Assembly (NCBI GenBank): GCA_016801885.1
Contig: CM028886.1
Coordinates: 1,463,001 to 1,527,000, forward strand
Source of the DNA: Toxotes chatareus
Taxonomy: Eukaryota > Chordata > Actinopteri > Toxotidae
Direction of reading: 5' to 3'
Length of the DNA stretch: 64,000 bases
The notes beneath the pieces are model-generated. The model saw only the letters and a list, made by a program, of their open reading frames with translations. It made no database searches and was not told the origin of the DNA. Shown piece by piece: positions 49,151-62,400 of the stretch (positions within the stretch are counted from its first letter, which is position 1; every line of letters begins with the position of its first letter). The translations under genes and the position numbers were made by a program.

Positions 49151-52100
49151 CATTCAGTGAGCTCAGTCACCTCAGCTGCTTCTGTTCTACCTAATTACCC
49201 CTAATACCACCTAATTATTCAGTCTTTGTTTTTTTTTTGGTGACATTTTTTAACACCTCCTGTTTTTTCCTCCCTTCCATCGAGCTTGATTCTTCTCCAG
49301 TTTTGGTGAACGAGCAGAACAAACATTGCCCCCTGCTGTGTGTAGTATGAACACTGCTGTGTGGTATGAATACGATGAGTATGAGCACAAGCCTTCAGGA
49401 CCAACTCTTTACTAACAGAGTTCAAACACATGCTGTCTGGTGAACATTGGAGCTCCACACGTCATCCTGACAACAGTCTTTACAAGTGAGGTCAGGGGTC
49501 AAACATGAGGTCATGTCACATTTTGGTGACATCACCTTTTCTGAAAGGAACACTCAGTTTTAATTTGACGACCATCTCTCTGTGCTCTACTGTTTTATTT
49601 TTTTTTATGGAAATATACAATATAAGAAGTTGGAGTTACATCATTTTCCTATTGTGTCATTAAAAGTTATGCTTATAAAAATTCTGTTATACAAAATGTT
49701 TATTGAATTGTTTTGTCACTAGCTTGAGTTTGTTAGAGTACTAATGTGAAAGATTAGAAAAGATGATGCTTCCCTGTTTGACTGGTTCCTTCTCCGTCCT
49801 GTTCTCTGCAGCTGCTGCAGTCTGACAGTAACTTATTCCAGCCTGCAGGTAAGCACAGTGCATCTCTCTCTCTCTGTCTGACACTTCATTTCCATTGTGA
49901 TATATGACTTATATGTTATATAACTATTTTCAACAGATTCATGCTGCCATAACCCAAACCTCCCTCCCATCCGTGCACCACAGATGAACGGGGCTGATAT
50001 GAGAGCAGGTTGGGCCTGCCTGCAGCCCTGATGCCGTCTCAGTTTGCGTGGTGCATCTGTGCGTGACTCTGCTGACAAAAGGAGTGACAAGCGGCGGGGT
50101 CATGAGGGCGGCCTCATGGGTAAAGGTATGTACTTTCTGACAACATTTCTCCGTCTCTGAAAGGTCCCCCCGTCCCCCTGTAGAGACACGCCAACCGCTG
50201 GAACATTATTAACATTCTTACAGATGCCCCTCTACTGGAGCCCACGCTGAGGGTGGTAGTTTTTGATCATAGTGACAGATTTGCCCTCGTCACAGTTTAG
50301 GAAAGTAAATGTTCCTGACAGCTCAGAGAGGCTCCCCTTACCGGCCCAGGGTTACCTGTGTCCCCCTGCTATTCACGCAGGTATATGCGGGCACCTTTGC
50401 TGTCTTTGCATACCTCGCACACATTTAGTTCGAGGGTCTAAATGGACCTGGATTTAACCTTTGACCCTTCGTTGTGCAGCAAACCATGGATTTCTCTAAA
50501 TAAGCTTTAAATATCTGCCTTGCGTTTCTTTCCTCAGTGTCATTTTACTGCACCAGTGGAGCAGATACATGTGTAAGATGTTGTGTGATTCCAGTGCGAA
50601 CTGTCAGGCAGAATACGGTGCACTTTTTGTCTGTGTGCGTTTCTAGAAGAACAAAACCGTCATTTCAGGAGAAGTCGTTCGTTACCTCTTTGTTTCATCG
50701 TTTCCTACAATAAAAACATCAGTTTTAACAGTCGAGTTAGACGTAAAAAACCAACACTAAAGACTTTCAGGATTCAGTGTCTCTGTGCTCAGTTACTGTT
50801 CAAGCATACATAAAATACAAAGGAAAGTATGTTTGAAACACATTTACTTACATTCCTGAGTGAAGCTGTGTTCTCATGGGGTTGACAGGTGACGATGGGT
50901 TCATATTTAGATGTTTGTCATGTGACAAAAACTGATTTGTCACATGACAAACCTCAGACAACTATCAGCAGCATCAGTTAAGATCGATTGTTTAATTTTT
51001 CTTTTTATCCAGCGACGTTTGGGCCGTGATGACCATCGGACATGTGACCGTCTCCATCACTTCCACATGTTGTGATTTTAATCAGTGTGAGACGCCGTTC
51101 GACTTTCTCTGTTGATTTATTTATTTTTTTAAAGCATCATTTTCGCCGTGTGATGATTATTGTGTATGATTTGTGACATGTGACTGTTCAGTCCAGTCAG
51201 CCAATCAGACACTTCACTGATTGGCTGCTCAGATACTCTGCTCTGCCAGGTGTTACGAAATATGTCACTGATTCCCCAAAGCTGCTCACAGCTGTAACAC
51301 TTTTACACTGTCTGACTATGTCTTTCAAATTGTTCACACAGTTTTGATGAAACTTGCGTATTTGTTCATGTAAAAAATATATTTAAGTCTAAACAAAAAA
51401 CAGGAGAGTGAACGTGGATTTATTGATGATCCTGAGGCTCTTCAACCAATCACTCATCAGCTGAGTTAGCCTTGTAACACGTGGACGCCCCATGTGAGAG
51501 TCACAGGTAGATACAGATCTGAGAGCAGAGACGGGACAGAGATAAGTAAACGCTCCTGTACCTGCCTTCTTCTGTTTAGCCTGGAGCTCCTTCTCTCCAC
51601 CAAACACCGTGACACAACACTGGATGGTGGGCGTACAAAGTGAACGACTGTCACCCAGACTTCGTATCCACTGTCCTATCTGAGACCACAGTCTCGTTAT
51701 AACATGAAAAGGAATTCATTTGGACGGTGACACAGGTTTGACTTTAAAACGTGAAATGAAATCATCCTTTCTCCAGATATTTCTTCACTTTATTTTTTTT
51801 AGAAAATGTACAATGACCCCAATGTTTGAAATGACTTTATAAGGCAGATGTTTTTACACACGGTCACTGTGAACTGAGTGTGTGGGCCCCTGAAAAGAGC
51901 CCACAGTGCAGTACAGCTGTGTGAAGTGTGAAGCACCTGTACAGCTTCCTAATGTATGTTATCTCAGTGTTACATAACAGGCAGGTTTGGTCTTGTGTTT
52001 ATCTCGTTTCATCTGGTGCCAGGCCTCCTGTAGCCTCTGCGGTGTTACCATCGATACCCTCCCACCTCTGATTGGGCGATTGTGTTATCAGTGGGGCCCA

Positions 52101-53253
52101 GGAGACAGCCTGCTGCACTGATGGAGTGACAAGAAGCTTCCACTTCCACAATTAAAAAAAAAAAAACAGTCTGTGGCACACACCTCACCACCGCGAGTCA
52201 GGTGATGAATCCAACATGTTTTCATGCTCATATGACCACAGCTGGCTTTTCAGAGAGATCTGATACATCTCTATGTGAGGTTCGTTGATCTACCAGGAAA
52301 TGCATGACTTTTTAAAAGTATTTTTATGATTCTGCTGGTGTGGAGTTAGATTTCACTGCCTTCTACACCGTTCGACAGTTTCATCTGTAACAACACCTGA
52401 TGTTTTATAAAGAAAATAGAAATAAGCTGTACCCAAAACCGTCCTTTGCACAAGTTTCCCCACATTCTTCCAGGCTGTAAAACTCTCCCCGGAGGTGTAA
52501 TCCTTATTTTAAGAAAATAAGGATTACACCTTGTGGTCATTTAGAACAGATGCCCCCGAGGGTGAACCGACATCTGTAGCTGCTGATCTGGAAATACCTT
52601 AGATGTCCTGGGAGCGAACCCCATTTGATTGTCCTGAGTGTTTACAGGAGGTGTGATGAGAAGACGTCCATCACTGTCCCTCCTGCTGGGGAAGGTATTT
52701 AATGCATGCTGAGTACAGGTATAAATAGTCACACTACAGAACACACTGTGAACTGTATGTCTTGTCTCCAAGTTTTCCCTCTGCAGGATTAGACCCTCAC
52801 ATTGTTTTCACAGTTTTTGTGCAGAAATTAACGGCTGGAATCACTGATTCGCGGGATTCGATGGGTTCAGTCGACCGATCCAGCCACTCCATCATCCTGC
52901 CTCACCTTCACTTTTGCTTAAAGCAAACATTACATCTAAAGCACTAACACGTGGTATAGGAACAACAGTATTGCAACACTTACGATGGAATTGAAAGCAT
53001 TTTAGGAATTGTTAAGTATTATCTACAATCTGACGTGCACGAGACTCACACAAGACTCCAACTGTTTCCTCAGCTGAGAAAGCTCTGGAATGACAGTGAT
53101 TCTTGGCATCTCTCTGGCATTAAACAGAAGAAAAAAACAATCCATCACAAACATCCAGCAGGAGTCTAAGACCATCATTTCAAATGGACTAAACAGGACT
53201 AAACAGAAGGATAGGATAAAAAATGAGTAAACAGAGCCCAGTAAACAGTTGTT

Positions 53254-53277
53254 AAAAAAAAAAAAAAAAAAAAAAAA
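53254..53277. repeat. Poly(A) tract
   Basis: About 24 A residues. The minus-strand poly-Phe frame it creates is not a gene. Confidence 0.85.
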
Positions 53278-55843
53278 CATTGATATTTAAAGAATAATTC
53301 CATTTCATTACGACTTGCAGCAGCAACAGCAGCATGTGCTCCGGTGCCTGTGCGAGGTTGTTACACGCAAATGTTCAGGTAAATAACAGTGAAAATGGAA
53401 AATGTGATTTTGAAACAACAAGTGAACAAGTTTCCCAAACTGGGAGAAAATAAAAGGATAAACATCCATAAAGTTGAAAAGTTGTGCCTTATAATGTGAG
53501 ATCTTGCTTGTGTGTGTGATTTAGACATTTGTCCTCAGTATCTGCAGTGACTCAGGTGTAAATCTATTCATCTTTACTGTGTTTTTTACTATTCCTGTTG
53601 ATGTATTTATTGATGGATGTGCTGTTTATACTTAAAGTTTTATTTTTGTTTACTTTTTGTTGTCATTTTCAATAATTGAATCTCATCAATATTTGATTTG
53701 TTCACTTATAAATTTGCTGTTGAAATAAACACTTCTGTTCTCTGGCTGATGAAATACGTAAGAATGAACTGCAACAGTTTGCTGAGTCACACGTTTAAAT
53801 TTGGAGACAAACTTTATCATTTTTACTAAGAAATTCTGTTTTACTCGTTTTGTTTGTTTTTGTTTCACAGTGTTTTCAGTTTTCTGTGTGTGGTACAGAT
53901 TTAATTTGTTTACATCACCTGTTTTCAGTGGGAGCTTCATGATGGCGCCGTCCTCGTCTGATTTCTAACATGATTTCAGACCCTCGACTCTGTTTCCTAA
54001 CCAGACTTTCCTCGTTTCATTGACTTCACAGGACACATCAATCACCAGACAAATACACAATCAACTGAGAGGTCAGAGGTCACTGTTCTCCTCAGCTTTC
54101 CTGCAAGACCGCACAGGTACGTTACCTAAGGTGTCCCTGTCTCACTGGTTGGTTGAATGTACACCTGTGGACTTTTACACGGCCAGAGTTTGAAGTGGTT
54201 CAGTGTGAGAACCTGAGTCTGACTGGAAGGCTTGTTGATTGAAGTGAAACCTGTAACTCTAACTGCTGCGATGAAGTGATGAGGAACGAGCTCAGGAGAG
54301 AAAACAGGATGAGACTTGTCTGCACTGAAGGCCTCCTGGCCTCAAGTCAAACTTTTAAGTTCCGTTAAAGTTATTTGTCAAAAGATTTCAAAGATTTCCT
54401 TCAAAAACAAAACCACACCTGCATGAATCAACTGTTCATGGTCCCAGCTGAGTGTGAGCTCGCTCACATCATCTGTGATAAATTAAAAATAGCAATATTA
54501 CCTCAAAGACGATGATGTGTTAAAAGTTACAAAGAAATAAATGAAGTGAAGCCCTGCTGCTCAGGTTTAAGGTACCAACCATAAACCATAATATCCAGCT
54601 CTGAAAACACTGTAGAGATGATTGTTGATGATTTATATATTTATATACACATTATGTATGTGTATATATATCTATAAAATACACTGATTGGTGGCTCAGT
54701 GAAGATGAGAAACGGTTAGAATGTGTAGTTTTATCTTTTGTCTCACAGGACAACCTGAGGCAGGACGCAGTGCGGGTCGGGCTGACTCGGGAGCAGGACA
54801 GACAGGATGTCGGGAGGACAGACAGGCCTTTTCTGTCACTGCAGAGTTCATGGCTTCTCTTTGACGCCTGTGATAACAAGTGGTAATAGCTGAAATTCCC
54901 CAAAATCACAACAGCATTCCTGGCAGGCTGTTCACCTTTCTGAAGAAAAGTCTCCACTGATGGACGACGCCGATACAGGTGTGAGTGACATCTCTTATCA
55001 AGCTTTACAGGAGGAGGAGGAGGTACACAGTAGTATCCCTTACCTCCACCACCCCCAGCCTGTACTACAGTCATTGAGGCTGTAATGTCTTATCACAGTC
55101 TTCCCCTGTCGCCTGTGGGCTCTCCTCAAAGGCACCACCACGCCTGCATCCTTTTCTCCATTGTGACTGTGAAAGGCACAGTAAATGGTCTATGCTGTTG
55201 TGGTTTCCTCAGAGACCTGAGTAAACAATTCACTGAGAGCAGCAAATAATGCGTAAAGGATACGGCTGCCGTTATTTCTTCTTTCTGTTTTAATCAACAA
55301 AACCGCAGAAAAGTCTGATGCCAACAATGAACTCATGTTACTCACGGACTGTACGTCCTTACGGGCCTTCTCTGATTGGTCAGTGAGTCTGTGTCACAGG
55401 AGCCTTTGACAGCTCCTCTCCACATTTCCATTTCATTTTATTTTATTTTTCAGAGGATGTTCAGTCAGTCCTTGTTGTTTTCCGATTCCATATTTTTTAT
55501 TGTGTGTTGTCACAGATTTTGCATCATCTGACTTCCAGCTCTGGTTATATGGCATTAGAAGCCGTCAGGTGTAGCTGCTCAGCTGCTGATGCCTCAGGTC
55601 TTGTACTGCTCAAACCACTAACAGAAATTTCCAAAAGACACAACTGTTTCTGGATTAATTCCTCTGATAAGGTGAGCTCAAACACCTCTGACCACCTTAA
55701 AGAGTACAGTAGGACAGGGGTGGAGCTAAAAGTGACACTGCCTTATTTGTGGAGGAGGCAGGTCCCGGAGGTGTGACCCAGCAGAACAAAAAACATGTAA
55801 GACAGCTCTTGTATCTGTCTGTGAGCTTCTTCTCCCACCTCCT

Positions 55844-55880
55844 CACACACACACACACACACTCACACACACACACACCC
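55844..55880. repeat. (CA)n microsatellite upstream of rhbg
   Basis: CA units with one TC interruption, passing into CACCCACACCCGCACC. About 170 bases before the rhbg start codon. Confidence 0.9.
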
Positions 55881-56048
55881 ACACCCGCACCCGCACCAAC
55901 CTCCTGTCTCTGCACTGAGGACACCCCTGGGTGTGTGTGAGAGAGACAGAGTGCGTCTAACTTTCCGTGCTGGATCTTTAATCCCTTTCATCCCCTACTC
56001 CAACAGCGAGCCTCATTAAGCCTTGCCTCGTCTCGCTGGGAAGAAAGC

Positions 56049-59000
56049 ATGGCAGACGGAGCGTCCACCAACATGCGGCTGAAGCTGCCGATCACCTGCT
56101 TCATCCTGGAGATCATCCTCATCATCCTCTTCGGTGTGCTGGTGCAGTACGACAAAGAGACGGATGCAAGGGAATGGCATAACGAGAGCCACTCTAACTA
56201 TGAGAACGACTTCTACTACCGCTACCCAAGTGAGTGTCCTGTGGATGTGTGGAGATTCAGTGTCAGAGGTCACTGTGAGGGTCAGAGGTCAAAGTGCTGA
56301 CTCCCAGTCTGTGCCTGAATTTGAGTAACAGCCTTTAGATGAAGCATCTAAGAAGGTTTCTCAAGGACCACTGGTAACAGCTTGTACGTTTGTTGTATGT
56401 AGCGTTGCTTTAACTTCATGATAGTGGGTTCTTTAATATAATGAAAATTTTGCATATTGTGATAGTTAAGGAAGGTGTTTAATTAGTCAGAAAACTACAA
56501 CCCCCAGGTTGCCACTCAACCTCCCCCTGCTTCTGCAGGACATGCGGCCAGTGAGGAATGAGAAATAACAGAAGCCAACAAAGGTGTAAAAACTCAGAAA
56601 GTCAGAAGTTTCTCAAAAGTCTTAGATTTAGACTGTGAGTCTGTATTCAGACTAATTCTGCTGATAATGCAGGCCGCCATGTTTTTACCGTGCAGTGCAG
56701 AAGCTGTTGAGACGTGTCCTGTAACCAACTTTATTAGATTAGTGAAGTGACCCAGAGAAAGTCACGTCTCAGGTGTTTCTGAGCTGCCTTCTGTATCTTC
56801 ACTCACACTGATGCACAGGTGATGATGTGTGTGTGTGTGTTGTTTTTAGACTGATCCCAGAAGCCGTCCGTAAGTCAACAGCAGGCTGTGTTTGAGAGTC
56901 AACAGTGCACTGTTAGAGAGACGTTAGAGGCTAGAGAGAAGATAAAACCTATAAAGGAAATATTAAGACATGATGGATTTGATATAAATGAATGCAATCC
57001 AACAATGATGTATGAGCAAGTTATGATAATCAAAGCTAAAAAAAAAAAAAAGTACATTAAATCAGGGCGTGGTAGATTTTTCACACCTGTAGACTGAATT
57101 CTGGTCAATCTTTCAAAAACAAAAAGAGAGGAAGTACCAAATATTGCAGTCATTTCGTCATTTTTGTGTTTTGGTTTTTGGGTGTGGTCTCAGCATGTGT
57201 TTCCTCTTTGGCCTTAAAAAAAAAATCATTTTACTGTGACTTTGCAGTTTTTGTTTTTAGTGATGATCAAAAAAACTCACCAACAAAATCTCACCCTCGT
57301 TTACACGCTCGCTCTGTGACTTTTACAGACCTGTGAGTATAACATGCTTGCATGCTGCCCCATCTCATTTGCACATTAAAAACATTCAGATTTTTGTCGA
57401 AGTTTTCACAGCATTAGCTCATCTGGGAAATGTGGTATTCTGTGTAAAAGGAGGACAAGCTGCTGAGCTGCAGCGTTTCCCTAATTGGATGGGGCCCTAT
57501 TCTTTGTGAGAGGACATTTCATAAAGATGTCTTCCAGTCCGCTGCTGTCCCACAGAAGCTGATCCAGTGATCGTTAATTTCCTGATTTATATGGACTGAT
57601 GGTGTAGAAAAAGAGGCTTTTGCCTTCAGAGACCCCAAGCCACCGATCACAGCCTGTAAAATGCTCATTACTGCTTCCATAAAACAGCTTTTCTATCCTC
57701 TGACACTGACACTGCACTCAAAACCTAAAGCTGTTTTTCAGTGTTATGTTTGAATTTTAAATGGCAGGAAAAAATGTTTAGGGGATTAAATTATTACTTC
57801 ACAGCGTCATTTATACTGAGCTCTGTCTCCTAACCGTTATGTTTACTGTATATTCTACTATTTTGCAAGAGCAAATTTTGAAAACACATGATAATCATGA
57901 AAAGACATAAACGTCCCCCGTCTTAACCCTAACCTAACTCTAACCACATGAGAGATGTAAGATATGAACTCCAGTCTGTGATGTGAAAGTCCAGTGTTTT
58001 GATCACCCTGACCACAGGACTTTGTAGGCTGAAAAAAAAAACATTGCACACAATCCATCCAGCATTTTCTGTTCACCAAAAATATTTGGCAAAACCATTT
58101 AGTTGTACATTGATGTAATTTCTAGGTGACGGTGTCTCTTTTCACTGTTTTCCATTTCTTGTATTTCCATTTCGGGTTGTACAGATTAGATTCCATGACA
58201 TGACTGAGATTTTGTTCTGTAATTCACTGAGCCACTCATTACTTCACAGTTCCACCTTAACAAATCAATCTAAAGTAACATGACACAGGCCTGGAGGGCG
58301 TGTCTTAACAAGTAAATTTATGGAGTATTTCCAGTTTCCCAGTATTGGATGTTGTGCACCTTTCAGGCCACACGACTTTAAACACACAGACACAATATGC
58401 ATCTAACAAGTGGAAGTAAAACAATCTGCTTCTTTATCCTCCCAAATTAAACGGCAGGCTACATAAAGCTGATAGCTTAAGAAATCAAGAAATGTTTTTC
58501 ACTCATAATAGAAATATTTGAATCAAAATAATTATTAACACTAACAGACACTGAAAATTACGCAACTTAACCAAACAACTTGCAACAACAAGTTTCTCAA
58601 AGTCCACAGGCAGCAGGAGTGATATCCACAGGCTAATGAGCGCTGAGTTTACAGAATGACTCTGGTACATGAACAAATGTGGTGAGGCCTAAATCCCCAG
58701 GGGGGTTTCTCTGGCATTCTTCAGCATATTGGCAGCATTTTGGCGCTTAGAGGAAGAGTGTCAGTACCAGTACCAGCATCAGCAGCAGCAGCAGAGTCGA
58801 GTTTGTACGGTTTAGTAAGGGTTTGTAGCTTAAAGCTAAACTTTGCTACACAGAACTCAAGTGAGTTTTCTTAATGTTTTGGGTTGTAACATTCTTGACA
58901 GATAGTTTGGTAACATATTAGAGCTGAGTGGCTGGGGGAAGGTGAGAGCTGTTGTCAGTTCCTGGAACTAACTGTGCCGTTGTCCCCACCCTCTTCATGT

Positions 59001-59390
59001 TAGTCACTGCACTGTTCACCTTAATGTAGCATCTCACCTGAACGTGATCGAACCTGCTGGGCTCTGTCACCCTGAAGCTTCCAGCATGTTTAAATGTGAC
59101 CATTTTCACTGTCCATTGATTCATCAAAACGTCGTCTACTCAGGCTGAAAACACTAAACACAGACTCTTTAACTTATTTAACCCCACTATACTTTTCCAG
59201 CAGCTTTGTGGGGACCAATAAGCTGGACCCAAGGTTAAATGAGAGGTAAGACTTGGTTTCAGGGCTCAGGTCAGAGTCAGGTTTAGGTTAGTGCTGAGGT
59301 AAGGGTTGGGTTTAGGTATTCAGTGAGGGTAGTTAAGGTTGGAACAGTGGGCTACAGAATGCAGTATGGGTCCCCACAAATAGCTTAAAA

Positions 59391-59431
<41 letters not shown>

Positions 59432-62400
59432 TGTATTGTGTGAGAGCTTCAGTATAAAATGCAACAGAAGGTCGGATTAGACCCGAAACCTGAAATTCAG
59501 GTTCAAAGCTGAAAATGTGAAAATGATTTGTTAGACATGAGAAAGAGTCTTTTTAATGACTGAAACTTTCCAAAGGAAGAAAGAAGAAAGAAAGAAACTT
59601 TTTTTCAGCTGAATAAAAAGTTAGTTACTTTGGCGTTATGCCACTAACCCTGTCACCGTTTCACAAAGTTCAAATCCAAATCAATCAATCAGTCTCTGTA
59701 AATACAGCAGGGAGTTAACAGGCCAAACAGAAGCCTTTTGCTTCTTGGTCTGATATACATGCGTCTGAAGTGCCCTCCAGCAAATACCTATCCACTCCCA
59801 GGGACGCTGCTCTGTGTCAAAGCGTGATGTGTAACCTGTGCTCTGTGCCTCAGTGTGACCTGTGGCGTAACCACGTATGAAAGCATGTTAAATGTAAATT
59901 TCCAAGACTGCCCTATCCTACAACCCTGCAGCAGGCGGGGCTGTGGACACTTAGTCTTTATTATATTATTATATAATATTTCGTGGTTCTTGTCCTTTTG
60001 AGAACCTCAGCTCTCATCCTAAGAAGTTCTGATACGACGACATCACGCTACTTTCACCGTTTCAGACCTCAGAGGGTAACAGACTGTCTGAGGTTAGATA
60101 AATAAGAGCAGAGAGTAAAGGTCCATCAGATTTAATAGCTTCAGATCATCTTTAACCTGACTCCTTCACTGTCACGGGAGTTGAAACAGAAGATCACCTT
60201 CATGTTTCAGTGCTGTGTATACACAACCTACATTCTCCATCCTTACTGCACGCCTGGAAGAACCTGCACAATAAACAGACGAGCTCACACTCTGCAGGGC
60301 AGCTACAGGGCAGGACACACAGACACCTGACTGATGTCTGAGGCAGGATCATGTGCATCTCATAAATCCACTGTTTGTTGGTGGTCATGAAGTCGATGTA
60401 TCGTCTGTTCTATATGTTCGTGTGAGATAAGGATGATAATACAGCTGAAAACATGCCTCCCCTTCAGATCACCTGAAGGTGAACGGAACAGGCTGGTGAT
60501 GAAAGACGCTGTCCTGTGGCTGTCTGAGACGTCACACATTTGATCCTTACAGCAGAGAAACTTTCATTTTAAAGTATCTGTAATTCAAAGATATGATCAG
60601 CGGGAATTCTCTCCTCTTATTCTCGCTGCGCGTATCTGGGCCAAAACGCTGGCAACACCCCCAGCCTGGCCATGCCAAATAACGGTCACCATGGCGACAG
60701 CAGCCACAGCACGGTGCACAGGACATATTGTGTGGGGCAGTTTAGGACAGACAACAAGAACTGTGAGAACCCAGAAACTGAAGGGTGGAGGGAAACAATG
60801 TGAGATGGACCGTGAATCATTTCACATATCGAAGTACTGAGTTTCTAGACATTAATATCAATATAAGAAAAAAGAATCTCACTTTCAGTCACACTGCAGG
60901 GACCTGAGTCACAGCCGAACCTGAAGCTAATCAAAGCTTATGTAACTGTGCTCATTCACAGAAAAGGCTGCTTTCAATGACAAAGCCCTGAAGAGACACA
61001 GTTGTTGGCAGTGATCAGCTGCTTTTGTTGATAGAGGCTTTTCAGGAGCAGATATGAAGTTGATCTAAACGACGGTGTCTTCTCTGAGGGTGCTGCTGAG
61101 CTCGTTTCTGCACCTTTGTTTTTCATCTTTAACAATAAGAACTCCTTATGTTTAAGTTTAAAATCAAAACAGAGAAGGGGCAGGTTGTAAAGGTTCTACA
61201 ACAGTTAGTAAAAATAAGTATAATCATTTACAATTGTAAACACTGATCGGATTTTAAAAATTACATATGTTATATGTTACTGTAGAGTTACATCAAAGAC
61301 AGTTGGAGGTGTAATGATTATTCACTTAATCAGTGGATCTTAATGTTTTAAGCCCAAATGCTTGATTTTTTTTGTCTTCAGATGCTCAGATGAGAGGATA
61401 TGCTGCTTTTCTTAGTTTTATATCACTGAAAATGGAATATCTTTGGCTTTTGGACTGTTGATCAGACAAAATGATCAATCGGAAAACGTCACATTGGGAA
61501 CAATTCTTGGACATTTTATAGATCAAACATTAAAAAAAAAAAGAAAGTGATTGGCAGATTAACCGATGATGAAAATAACAGTGATAACACCTAAAATTGG
61601 GTGGGTGTAAGGTGTAATCTTCTGATGTAGTCTAGTAACGTGAAAGTTTTGGGTCAATTATAAATTAAAAATTCATTTTTCAAGGTAGCAAAGGAAGGTG
61701 AGATCATCAGAAGCAACACCTGGAAAGAGTTCTGTGTTGTCTCTATAGCAATGACAATCAGTGATCGATAAGACCAAAATCAGCTTGGTGCTGTGCCCTA
61801 AACATTTTTTCAACCTACAATAAGATAAATTACAGATCCAGAAATACAAGATTCATGCTCAGAAACCAGCTGAAACCTCTCAAATGCTGTGTTTTGTAAA
61901 AAAAAAAAAAAAAAAAAACAAACACAGATAATGACTTTTGTCTTTTGTACATTGTGCAGGTTTCCAGGACGTGCATGTCATGATCTTCATTGGTTTCGGC
62001 TTCCTCATGACCTTCCTGCAGCGATACGGCTTCAGCAGCGTGGGCTTCAACTTCCTGATTGCAGCCTTCGCCCTGCAGTGGGCAACGCTCATGCAGGGCT
62101 TCTTCCACGGTATGCACGGAGGCAAGATCCACATCGGAGTGGAGAGGTATGTGTGAACCATGCGTGTGTGAAAGCACACACACACACACACACACACACA
62201 CCCATACACAGACAATATACTGGATGTGCAAAATGTGTAATTGACTTCCATTTACTCTCAGTCCTCTTAATTACAAGAGTCTATAAATACAGACTCACAA
62301 AATTTTTTTTTTTTTTAATTTTACACACATTATCATTCAGTAATAAATTTAATGTTGTTGTCATTTACAACATTTTCTGCCTGAACTAAATCACAAACAC

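Larger units (their letters stand above)
47166..56048. other. Intergenic between hapln2 and rhbg, divergent
   Basis: This 8.9 kb should hold the hapln2 first exon(s) and both promoters. No protein-coding exon could be supported. A few plus-strand sites look like exon ends (CCTGCAG|GTAAGC near 49848, GATTCGACAG|GTAAGC near 47891), which may be chance or non-coding RNA. Simple repeats are listed separately. The rhbg leader probably covers about 55960-56048. Confidence 0.45.

Noticed and set aside
53023..53280. Minus-strand frame starting with poly-Phe
   Set aside because: It is created by the poly(A) tract at 53254-53277; no domain.
57915..57945. Short TAACCCTAACCTAACTCTAAC stretch
   Set aside because: Too short and isolated to call an interstitial telomeric repeat.
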